64,000 nucleotides of DNA from Diplonema papillatum (Eukaryota > Euglenozoa > Diplonemea > Diplonemida > Diplonemidae): assembly GCA_030068145.1 (NCBI GenBank), contig JAPJBO010000001.1:930001-994000 (forward strand). Direction: 5' to 3'. The notes under the pieces were generated by a model. That model was not told where the DNA came from and did not search any database. It saw only the letters and a program-made list of their open reading frames with translations. The translations under genes were made by a program, and so were the position numbers. Positions 20,801-30,898 of this stretch are shown one piece after another. Position 1 is the first letter of the stretch. Each line of letters opens with the position of its first letter.

Positions 20801-22664
20801 AGATGCAAACTCCCGTCGAACCTCCCGTGCCCTCGACGGAATAACTCTCGGACCGCTTCAGCAAAGTGAAAAAGCGCTTGAAACCGAGAAGTCCCAAGTT
20901 CACAACCATTTCGACTCATCCGAGAAGTCTCAGGACTACAAGGCCATCCAACCGACCACCAGAATGGGTAGCGCTGCTACACTCCAGATAGACGTTCAAC
21001 AAGCTGACCTAGACGACGAACATCGAAGCAACAGTGAGACGTCTTGTGCCCAATGCCCTCCTTCTGAAGAGATGGTGCAGAAGACAACTGATCCTGCCCA
21101 GACTATTTCTAGCAAGTATGTAAAAAGTGGCCCTGCGCCCTCTTTTATAAGGACGATTCGAGCGGATGCCGACAACCACGGACAAGTGCGAGCATCGCGC
21201 TTTGCCGAAATTCCTGTTCCCCAGTCGATCACCAACGACTTTGTTTCAAGCATGCTAACGATGCCTCTCAACGAGGTCGAGACACGTATTCCCCGGTTTG
21301 GGAGCATGTTGTCACAACTTCCGAAAGACGCCTATCAGACGATATCGCAGCACTGGGGCCTTTCGCCTAAAAAGGGAGTGCCTGAGCGGCTTCAAGAAAC
21401 GGTCAGAACATGTCTTTCTGACATTGCGACGTTTGATGCCGAGAGAGTGAGTAGAAATGCAAGGCAACTGAGCGGTGTCAATGTGGAGCATCTTTCTTCC
21501 ACTGGCATTGCGTCGCTGAAGCACAAGCTCATCGTGGCCAAGAACCTGCGGACACCACGAGCAGCCGCACTAGCCGCAACGCCTTCCGACCCGCGTCACA
21601 ATTCTGAGACAGCGCTTGCCGGCGGGGCCTACGAGAACAATGATGCCAACGTTGTCTCTGACGACGGAGAGGATGGATATCCGATACCAAAACTCGATTT
21701 GGGCAGCAATCCCGCAAGTGTGTTATCTGGACGAATAGAAGTCGACACCGCCAAGTCGGCGCGCGTTCGGCAAATAGTGTCGCACGACCTGCAGGGAAAA
21801 GGAGATGCAGTCGAGTACATCGACCTCCTCGAACTGGCTGTGCTCTTCAAACTTGAGGTCGACGGCTTGATAGACGCGCACTCGCAATACAGCGCCTACA
21901 CCAAAGCACTTTCGGCGCACCCACGACTTGCGATTGACGACAAGCAGGCAATAGGCCTGAAGGCGGTTCGCCGATTTTTGCTTTACAAGTTCTGCGCGTA
22001 CCGTACACTCGAGGCGTTCGGCGGCATGGCGATGGCAAAGCTGAAGCGTCGAAAGGACAATATCATGCGCGAAAATGAAGAGCATCTTTCAAAGGTTCTC
22101 GAAGCCCTACGACACCTGTCGATCACGCACCCTAAGGAAGCAAAGCACCTGCTCAAGATGGCCCGTGAGAGCGACCGGCAGCTCGCCAGCAAATCCAGCA
22201 TTTTTGAGGAGCCGCTCCTTTTCCAACAGCAGCAGCAAAGTATGCGGAAATTCCAGGAACCTACGTCCTCTGTGAGCGGCGGCTTGAAAACTAGCTGCTT
22301 CGGAGATGAGGCCTTCATCATTCTGAACCATCCTTCGGCGACGGAAGCCTCGTGCACTTCGGTTTGTCGCAGCCCAAGGCTGCAATCACAAAGCGTAGGT
22401 GGCAGCATTACGTTGAAGTCCGGCGCTTCACGCTCCAGTAGGCTCACGCCACTCGGAAACGTGATTATGGGCACCGGTGCAAACGTACCGCTCTGGATGA
22501 GTAAGAGCATCTCGCACGGTGTCAAGCGCACTGCGACTGATCTGTCTGTAGCAGGAAAGCTGAAGCCTTCGTCAACAAGACCTCGACCTGCCACGGCGTC
22601 TGAACGTACTCGGGCCTCAGGTGGCTTAAAAGCTCGCATCCCCGCGGAGATAGCCGCAAGGTGA
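17855..22664 (+). CDS. Large coiled-coil protein, 1497 aa (unrecognised)
   Basis: Three exons: 17855-18820, 18939-19107 and 19306-22664. Junctions keep phase exactly (0, then 1) with donors GTACGC and acceptors GGCAG and AACAG. I do not recognise the family. Exon 1 encodes a charged, helical head (about residues 40-330) with heptad-like segments such as ELEKKERVIVQLTQDVEDA and LTELLLKNQRIAELEQKL. A long coiled coil follows in the start of exon 3 (SLALQEEVTELTKEVQRIQ, then EDQLSIANEHIQKLEDQKES). The middle is disordered and polar. The final 400 residues contain helical blocks (YIDLLELAVLFKLEVDGLID; RRFLLYKFCAYRTLEAFGG) and a basic Ser/Arg-rich tail. The architecture resembles centrosomal, ciliary or cytoskeletal scaffolds, but this is only a comparison. 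The shared exon phase makes a single gene very likely. Confidence 0.75.
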
Positions 22665-23043
22665 AGAAGTGTTGCTCAGATATTCCGTTCGGACGGTCAG
22701 TTCTTTCAACCCCTTTCCCCCCATTTACACGCTTTCGCTGAAGTGGCACTCGTTCGTCGGCGTTTCTTTTCCCTTTTAGTGTTGGTTGACTACCTCGCGA
22801 GAACTGCCAGGACTCAGGTCCGCGAACAAAATTTGGTAGCGGGTTTGCGAGAAGCAGAGAGACACGTACCCGAGCGGTTGTGACAACAACTGCCAAGAAC
22901 AGTTGATGCGCAGGCACAGTGCCACCTTTGAGCTATTTGCTCGTGATGATTGCCCAGTGCTAGTGGTTGCACTGGCTTTGCTTGATATTGAGGAAACATC
23001 GGAAGCAGAGCCCATTAAATAGTGACACGACGAAGCATACAAG
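22665..23043. other. Short intergenic spacer
   Basis: About 380 bases separating the large coiled-coil gene from the MICU1-like gene. No feature recognised beyond probable UTR and promoter. Confidence 0.5.
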
Positions 23044-24333
23044 ATGGCCGCGCGTAGTCGCCGGGCCCTGGCGGCTGTCGTAGGAGTTGGCGCTGCGATG
23101 GCCGGCGGACTGCAGCACAGCGTTTGGGCAAAGCCGCGGGACACGCCCGACTACTTGATGCCGTTCTACCTGACGACGCTGCGGCGGCGCTTCAACCACT
23201 ACGCAACGGAAGATAAGAACGGCAAGCGGCACATGTCGACCGAAGACTTCATCCGGTCCGTCCTTTGCGCTACGGACGTGCGGCAGGAGTTTCCTGTGCA
23301 GGTAGCTAGAGACCTCGACAGTCTGTTCCGGTTGGTCGACTCGAACAGTGACGGGCTGCTTTCCTTCGCGGAGTACAGCATGTTCATGTTGTTCCTCACC
23401 AACGGTCGCAAGCGCTTCGAGCTTGCATTCAAAATGTTTGACCGAAACGAGAGCGGCACCGTCGACGTTGAAGAGTTCACAGATATTGTGAAAGCCTTGA
23501 ACAACGACCCAACTGTCCGGTTCTGCTTCAAAGGCGGCATCACACAGAACTTCTTCGGTGAAACGTACGACAACAAGCTGACTCTTGAAGAATTCTGGTC
23601 TTTCGTCATCACCCTCCGCGGCGCTGTATGGCGTGCCGAGTTCAACCAATACGACCCTACTCTCTCCGGTAAAATCCTTCCGGAGGAATTCGGGAAGCTT
23701 ATTACAGCCTCGATGCTGGGGTCCCACCTTCCGTACTACATCGTCGACAACATGCGCAAGATTCGGGCTGGAAGGGTCAAGACTGAGGTTGACTATGAGA
23801 CCTGGGACTCTTTCAATCGACTCATGCTGAACTCTCGGGAAGTCGGACGCGCCATCCAAACGTACACTGCCGCAGGGGTTCCTTTGGGAAAAGAGGACTT
23901 CGTCCGTGCAGTCGAAGTTTCCGTTCCCGACACTTTCCAGGAAGACTCTTTGAAGAAGAATGTCGATTTGATCTATGCTATTTTTGACAGGTGTGCCAAA
24001 CTGAGTGACACTGCTGTTGCATGCTGCTGAGTCAGTTTGTCATTCATACTATTCCTGTGCGTCACGAGGCTTGAGTGTAGACAACTAGATCTCGTATCTC
24101 TTAGGAGGGCGATACGCCTAGTTGCCCCCCGTCCTGAAATGACGCACCTGGCGTCATGAAATGCAAAAAACATTCACAGGGACGGAGACGGCCACCTTGA
24201 GTACGATGAGTTTCTGTCTGTAGCTCGCTGTAAATACAACTTCAACTCACGCAACAAGTATGCGATCTTTTTTGTCGTCAGATGCTCAAACTTATTGCGG
24301 CCTCGCAGAACCGTCGTGGAACCCGCCTTCTAA
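23044..24333 (+). CDS. MICU1: MICU1-like mitochondrial calcium-uptake regulator (EF-hand)
   Basis: Two exons, 23044-23990 and 24180-24333, give 366 aa. The N-terminus (MAARSRRALAAVVGVGAAMA) is Arg/Ala-rich without acids and ends in a hydrophobic stretch, fitting a mitochondrial presequence or membrane anchor. Three EF-hand loops are visible: DSNSDGLLSFAE (99-110), DRNESGTVDVEE (133-144) and, across the splice junction, DRDGDGHLEYDE (315-326). The join restores this last loop exactly, which supports the intron. Segments YLMPFYLTTLRRRFNHYAT, FFGETYDNKLTLEEFWSF and EEFGKLITASM match the MICU family, which gates the mitochondrial calcium uniporter. The protein is shorter than animal MICU1 (about 476 aa), mainly at the N-terminus. 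The extreme C-terminus after SRNK is less certain. Confidence 0.88.
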
Positions 24334-25363
24334 GCGCAAGAAAACAAGTTTCTTTTCAGTAATTCAGGGCCGGAGAGAGCGACCTTCAAGGTCTTCTGTC
24401 TTCTTTTCAGCGCGCTTCGTGGGCTGGCTCAAAGACTGTACACGTGTTGAGACTCCTTCGTCACTATGTTTATTCGCTTGTACATCACACAGGTCCGACG
24501 AAGGACAGCAATCACTGCCAGTGTTCAAGCTGTTCTCGCAATGTTTGCAGCGCGCGTGGAGGGATGGTGAGATGGCAGCTTACGCGTGAAACAGGGGTTC
24601 AGTCAGCTGTGCAAATGCTCAATACGGAACATCCTTGATCCTGCCGTGCAATCCGAATTGTGTAGTTTTGAAAACTCCTTGTCTGCGCTTCCTCTATGGC
24701 CCTGGGGGTCCCTGTCTCTCTTTGCCTTACAGTGCATGTCCCCCGCCGCACTCTGGCAATTAGCTGCTGCTCCCAGTTGCCCCTGCACATCCGGTATTAG
24801 ACATGCGAACGAAGCACCTCCTGTTTAACCAGCGAAAAGCGTCAGCTATTCGTGTGCTTTGGGGATCGTCTCGTCAACGTATTGCGTTACGAGGTAAAAA
24901 GTCGTCTTGCTTCGTACACCGTGCAACAGGTGCTTTCTGTGTGCCGCTGCAATTTTCTAACCTCTATAACACGCACTTTTCGAACGATTCCTCCTTTTTA
25001 CAGTTCTGTACCGTAATATCGTCGAAAAGAGCCCCTATTTCTTACTCTTCGCTACCTTCACTCTCTGCGAAAGTATTGTGCACAGACGATTGAAGGGTCC
25101 GAACAGTCCCACTGTTTCCTGAACTCGCCCTGTAACTGGTAGGTATGCATGCTGAGAGGCAACCTTCAGATACTCCAGTACTTCCCACAAGCGACGACAT
25201 GGGTCTGAAACCCATCTTCGCGCGGCAAGAAATTCGCAAGTGAACCTGCCAAGTACCCTGTACGTTTTATGCCTTAAGGATTCCCTCAATAAATCGGGAA
25301 ACTTTCTAAGCACACTGGTGCTAATGTGACGTGTCAGACGATTTGCTGGCTAGTTGATCCGGC
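24334..25363. other. Intergenic, no gene seen
   Basis: About 1 kb with only short ORFs in conflicting frames. Confidence 0.5.
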
Positions 25364-28313
25364 ATGCTCGCCTATCGCGATTGGAGAAAGCTTGCTGTGA
25401 GTTTGACAGCGGAAGACGCACATGACGGGCAGAGCCGCCTGTACAACCAGCGAAAAGAAGCAAGCACCGGCTTGGTCGACGACGATGATGCTCCCTCGAG
25501 CAATTTGCAACAAGTTATTTCCGAGCTTAACGAGAAAGTGCGACTCGATGTGCAGAGCTCGCGCAAGACGGAGGCGAGAGTGACCCTTACTAACGTGCTG
25601 AGCAGCATACTGCGTAGCTACAACGCGAACTCCGAGCTTGCTGGGAGCATCTGTGACCGCGTGTCGTCCACTGGGGCGAGTATCATCTTCCCAACAGTAA
25701 GCGAAGCTTTGAAACTGGTTGAAGTGGAGGACAAGTATTTCAATGACAAAGAAGCTTTCAACGAGCACATTGCGAGCAAAGTATCGTGGCTCATCCGCGA
25801 GCTTTCGGTGCAGGCGGAACGCGGACATATGTTCGAAGAGAAGGCCCACCGGTTATTTGAATTGCTTGAAGCGAAGGAGAACGCTCGAATGGCGACTTTG
25901 AAAAGGGTGAAGGTATGTCAGTTGATTTGGTACCTCGTAGTGAGAGCAATGAGAGCATCTCTGCAAGAGAATCGTGTGCTCACTGGGCAAACACACACCG
26001 TGCTAAGACGTTTTAGATATTTATGGCACCTGGCGGAATCACGTTTCTTGGCGATAGCTCATTCGGGCCACTTCCATGTGCAAAATCAAAGCTATGCTAC
26101 TGTGACGTGACGGGTGCTAGAAATGTGCTTCTCTGAGAGCTTCTAGTAGGCCGCTCATTCTTCGTTGCTTACACGCACTTTCGCACGCAAAACGTTCAGG
26201 AACTACAAGCGGCCATGGCTACTCGGGCAAAAGAGTATCGTGCAGCTGAGAGTCAACGGGATGCCACAGCAAAAGGGCTGGAGACAACAATCAGAGGCTT
26301 ACGCGAGAAGGTCAATATGCTGCTGGTTCGGTCAGTCGCTCAGAAGAAGCGCGTCCCGCTGCCGCAAAGCATTCCCTCCGATGCACCTCCTGTCGCAGCG
26401 AAACCCGCACTGCTAGCACTCGTTGCTAGACAAAGGGAGGTGTCAAAGCTAACTGACAATGAGGCCAACAATTCCTCAGCCTCGGAGGTTCCACAGCTGA
26501 AGGCACGCATAGAGCGGCTTCAAGCCGCGTTAGACGAGGCAAAAGCGCGCGAAGCGGCTCAAAAGAAAAGGAAAGAAAAGGAAGGAGAGACGATGCGAGC
26601 CGGCATAGAGCACCTTCAGGCCGAAATCGAACGCCGCCAGGTGCTTGAGAAGCAGTGGGAGCAGCTGCTCAGCGGTAGCGACGCTTCGGGGTCCGATAAA
26701 CATCGGTTTGAGCAGACCGCCAAAGCTGTTTCGCAGAAGTCTATGGAAATTCATCTCCTGCAGCAAGAGCTCGACGCGGCGAAACAGGCCAGTGTTGTCG
26801 CAAGGGCGAACTACGAGAAACAGCTGACGGTCGTCGAGGAATTTTCGCAGAAGAGAGATGACGAGGCGAAGGCGCTCTTCGAAAAAATGGAAGCTTTAGC
26901 CGGGGACGAGCGGGGGCGCAGAGAAGATCTCGAGAAAGTCTTGATTGACGAGAAATCAGGTTTGACTTCTACAACAAGTAGCCACCTGTGTGCGACTGTC
27001 ATCTGAAACCAGTTCAGGACTACTCGCCACGCGTGCTCAAGTTCAAAAGTACACGGGTGCTTGGACACACCTTTTGCGAGTCTGGAGGAATCGTGGTGCT
27101 CAGGCCGGCGTTTGCGCGAGCCCCTTTACACCTGCTGAGTCAGGGAAGCCACACCAGCCGTTTGTGCGAGTTGCGCTCCGTGGAACCTTCTCAAGCGGCG
27201 CTTGTGCGCCCCCGGCATAGAACCCCGATGCTAAGTTCGGTTTGTGATAATACGTTGGTACGTCCCGGACCCCCCCGTGAAACCCTGATGCTTAGTTTGG
27301 CGTCGGTGCACCCGGGATCTGGTTCGAAATCTCAGCGAGCTGAGTTTTGAACGAACATCAAAAAACCCATGCAACGGGCACGAAAAATGGGGGCTTAACT
27401 TGCCGATTTCAAAAGAAACCTGCCGCACCCAGGACCCCTAGGTCAGGAACATCAAGAGACCGCCCGAAAGAAACGCTAAAAAACACAACACTCATCAGAG
27501 CACGAACGCACTCGGAGAAGGCTTCGGGCAATACAGAACACGCTGATTGTGGGTCCGTCGTCGCAAGAACTACTCGAGATGGTAAAGAAGCAGAATAACA
27601 CTGCAATACCTGAGGTACGAAAGTGGATGAAAGGGCTCGTTGCTTGGATCCAAAGTTCATGCGACGCCGGCATCGATCCGAAGATGCGGAGCCCGCCAAG
27701 CCAGCGTTCGAGAAGGGCCCAATCCATGCAGTTGCCAGAGCTATCTCATCGAGAGAGCCTTGGCGCGGGCGAGAATTGCGCTGATGACGACGACAGGCAA
27801 ACGTGTGAAACGAGTGCTGCGCAGCCGCTACTATCGAGTGCGACCGCAACAGACAACAGCAAACGGAGAACCTCTGTGATGCTGCCGAAAAGCGGATCTC
27901 GGCAAGGGACCCGAAAGCAAGAGCATAGACGATCGTCAACCTCACAGAAGCTCCTGGAAACAGCAACCGTCTTCCCGACAGTAGCATCCGTGTCCGTTCA
28001 AACGAATCAGTATCCCTCCCTTGCGCAGCCAGCTCAGCCGTGGGAAGGCATTCATGAAATCAGCACACTCAGCCAGCTCCTGTCGCAGAAGCAAGTCGAG
28101 CTCACCGAGCTCCAAGCTACTCTTTCCTCGACTCAGAAGCAACTTGATGAGTACCCCCTAATATCCGATGTCGTCTCGTACAAAGACGCCTTTTTCGCTA
28201 AGTGTGAGCAGTGCATCCTTCTTGAAAACACAGTATTCGACCTCCTTCAAAAGTTAAGATCGGCACCTGAAGAAGACAATCATCAACAGTTACCCAACAC
28301 AATGCCTCGATGA
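25364..28313 (+). CDS. Coiled-coil protein, 707 aa (unrecognised)
   Basis: Exons 25364-25912, 26200-26959 and 27499-28313. The first junction is phase 0 (GTATGT/GTTCAG). The second is phase 1 (GTTTGA/CATCAG) and rebuilds EKSEHERTRRRLRAIQ. No family recognised. Exon 1 is globular-helical with a conserved-looking block (VTLTNVLSSILRSYNANSEL; SKVSWLIRELSVQAERGHMF). Exon 2 is almost entirely coiled coil, rich in Glu/Lys/Ala/Gln (ARIERLQAALDEAKAREAA; LLQQELDAAKQASVVARANY). Exon 3 is basic and disordered, then ends in another short coiled coil (LSQKQVELTELQATLSSTQK). A structural or motor-associated role would fit, but nothing specific shows it. The 539-bp second intron is the least secure boundary. 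Confidence 0.7.
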
Positions 28314-28757
28314 CATTTAAGTCTTCACTGTTGCCGATCCGAAAGGCTCAGTCGGCTTGCACAATGTATCACAAGACAGTGGCCGCTGGAGTTGTCTAGA
28401 GCGTTTTTCTAAGAAAGCGAACCGCAGCAACTCGCAATGTACTCGCCCTGGTCCTGACAGTGCTTGATTTCGAATGAGCCCACCTTTTTCTCATTACCTG
28501 GTAACCTTCGTTGCTTTACAGCAAAGGCAGTTGCTCGACAAATCTTGTTTGTAGATTCAGTTTTTTCCCATTGGCTTAGCCTGATAGCTGCACGACGTTG
28601 TCACGCCGCAACTAGGCGACTCAGTCTACAAACTACAGGTCGCGTCGTCCAACAATTTGCCGAACAGCATTCGTACGAGACTTTTGTGTAGAGTGGACAG
28701 AATTTGCTGTGAGAATTTGATATAACAAACGAAGAAGTACAGGATTAATAAGAGAAG
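28314..28757. other. Intergenic spacer, no gene seen
   Basis: About 440 bases. AT-rich just before the sulfatase start, consistent with a promoter or 5' UTR. Confidence 0.5.
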
Positions 28758-30254
28758 ATGTTGCCCCGGGGGCTAGTTTTCACCACATGGCTGTGTCTCA
28801 GCGCCTCTGCTCTCGCCGCCAGGCCGAATGTGATGTTCTTATTGGCAGACGATCTCGGCTGGAATGATATCGAACGCCACGGGTCTCCGCAGATATCCAC
28901 ACCCAATATCAACAGTATCTGCGACGAAGGAATTCAGCTAAACAGGTACTACGGGCAACCCGTCTGCAGTCCCACGCGGTCCACTATTTTGTCGGGCCGC
29001 CACGTTATCCACAGTGGAGTTTACTTTCCGTTTGGCCAGGGAACAAGCCTTCGTTTGAATGTGTCGTGGAAGCTTCTCCCGGAGTACTTCACCGACAATG
29101 GTTACGATGCTCATATGGTAGGTAAGTGGCACCTTGGGCAGAACACTTTGAACGCGCTACCGACGGGAAGAGGCTTTCAGAGCTACTTGGGATACTGGTC
29201 AGGGGCAGAAGACTACTACTCACACATAACTACCGGTGGTTACGACTTCCAAGACGGGACCGACACAGATGAGTCGTACCAAGGGACGTATTCTACCTAT
29301 GCATTTGCAGACCGAACGATCGGTTTGCTGAAGGAAAAGTACGCGAACACGACTGCACACAACCCGTTTTTCTTCTATGTTGCGTTTCAGAACGTGCACT
29401 GGCCGCTCGAAGCGCCGCAAGAATTCATGAATAAGTGTAGCCATGTTCCCGATCCGAAGAGGCAGTCGGTTTGTGCAATGGCCACCATTTTGGACGAGGC
29501 CATCGGAAACATCACGTCGACACTTGAAGAGATCGGAGAACTGGAGAACACGCTCGTCATCTTTTCCTCTGACAACGGCGGGCCCACAAACAATCACGAG
29601 AACACGATGAGCAACAACTACCCGCTGCGTGGAGGAAAAGACACCTTGTGGGAAGGAGGCACGCGCCTTGCTGCCTGCATGATGGGACCATCGATTGCTA
29701 AAAAGCAAGTCTGGAACGGGCTCATGCACACCACCGACTGGCTTCCTACGTTGATCGACGCAATTGGTGGCGAACCGCCCGCCGCTCCGCAACCTGGAGA
29801 TGGGATGTCTGTGTGGAGCAGCGTTAGTACCCTCAACCAAACGTCTCCCCGTTCGTGGCTTCTCTACGAAACGCACCCGAACAACTTTTCGGACCCCGTG
29901 CAGCACGGCCATGCCTTCATGGAAGATGACATGAAGATTGTCTGGACTGGAGCCACAAACCCTGCGGACGAAGACGGCTGGTTTCCTCCGCCTGGACAAG
30001 ACCCATCAACTGTTAACTATACTGTCAGTTGTGCGCCTCCCCCTTCCACTGCTTCAAAGTGCTCGACGACCTGGTGTCTCTTCAACGTATCTGCCGATCC
30101 TTGTGAGTACAACGACATCGCTTCCGAGTATCCCGAGATTGTATCATCCTTAGCACAGAAACTGACTGTATACAAGAACACCGCTGTGCCCCCTGTCACG
30201 GGCCAGGGTTGCACGCCGATCGTCGTCAATGGGGCATGGAGGCCTTGCGGCTAG
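28758..30254 (+). CDS. Secreted arylsulfatase (arylsulfatase B-like, S1 family)
   Basis: Intronless, 498 aa. A signal peptide is clear (residues 1-21, LVFTTWLCLSASALAA), with mature start near RPNVMFLLADDLGWND. Metal-binding Asp31-Asp32 lie in LLADDLGWND. The formylglycine motif CSPTR begins at Cys70 and continues RSTILSGR, the full type I sulfatase signature. KWHLG (Lys123, His125) and FSSDNGG complete the active site. The order and spacing resemble N-acetylgalactosamine-4-sulfatase (ARSB) and invertebrate/algal arylsulfatases. It hydrolyses sulfate esters outside the cell or in a vacuole after oxidation of Cys70 by formylglycine-generating enzyme. Several NxT/NxS sites suit a secretory glycoprotein. 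Substrate is unknown; cell-wall or extracellular sulfated polysaccharide is a reasonable inference. Confidence 0.95.
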   Translation: MLPRGLVFTTWLCLSASALAARPNVMFLLADDLGWNDIERHGSPQISTPNINSICDEGIQLNRYYGQPVCSPTRSTILSGRHVIHSGVYFPFGQGTSLRLNVSWKLLPEYFTDNGYDAHMVGKWHLGQNTLNALPTGRGFQSYLGYWSGAEDYYSHITTGGYDFQDGTDTDESYQGTYSTYAFADRTIGLLKEKYANTTAHNPFFFYVAFQNVHWPLEAPQEFMNKCSHVPDPKRQSVCAMATILDEAIGNITSTLEEIGELENTLVIFSSDNGGPTNNHENTMSNNYPLRGGKDTLWEGGTRLAACMMGPSIAKKQVWNGLMHTTDWLPTLIDAIGGEPPAAPQPGDGMSVWSSVSTLNQTSPRSWLLYETHPNNFSDPVQHGHAFMEDDMKIVWTGATNPADEDGWFPPPGQDPSTVNYTVSCAPPPSTASKCSTTWCLFNVSADPCEYNDIASEYPEIVSSLAQKLTVYKNTAVPPVTGQGCTPIVVNGAWRPCG

Positions 30255-30898
30255 GTAGCCGGTGCGCGATTCGGAAGTTGTAATATTTGAGACATGTAAG
30301 GGTTGAATACTTTTTCTGGTGGGTGTCTTCCTAGATCTGTTTTCCACGAGGATTTTCCCCGTCCCACTTTGCACTTTTCAACTCTGTCTATAAGTTTACC
30401 CACCCTTGAGACCAAGCTCTCCCCCTGCCCAACGAATGCCCGCAAGTAAGGCCGCATCATAGCCAGCCATTAGTCAGCCAGCCGACGGCTAGTGTTCACG
30501 TGCATACGAACTGTTGTTGAAATTACCATTGCCCTGCGCTCTCGGTGTCCAGGACGGTTTTAGAACCCAGTTGTTGTCGGGATACTGACACGAAAAGTGA
30601 AAGGTGACAACGTGACCATCTAGGTCTTGGGTGTCTTGGGTGTCTTGTCCAAACAATGCATCTGTTTGATGCGTCCCTCCGAGGAGAAAGAAGAAAGAAC
30701 ACCAACGCAAACGTTTCGACAAAAATATGCATTTCTTTCACTAGCTCTTTGCCTTCAACGCTTGGTGCGAATTGTAACGTGCTTAATTAATTCCAAGTTG
30801 GAAGCTCAGCTCTTGCGCCATAGAGCAACACGAGCGAACGTTCCGAGAACCTACAGGTTGGGAACGGTCGGTTCCTGACAAGGATAGACCAGTTGGGA
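30255..30898. other. Intergenic spacer, no gene seen
   Basis: The frame of the next gene is open upstream of its first ATG back to 30824, so an additional 5' exon or an upstream start cannot be excluded. Confidence 0.45.
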
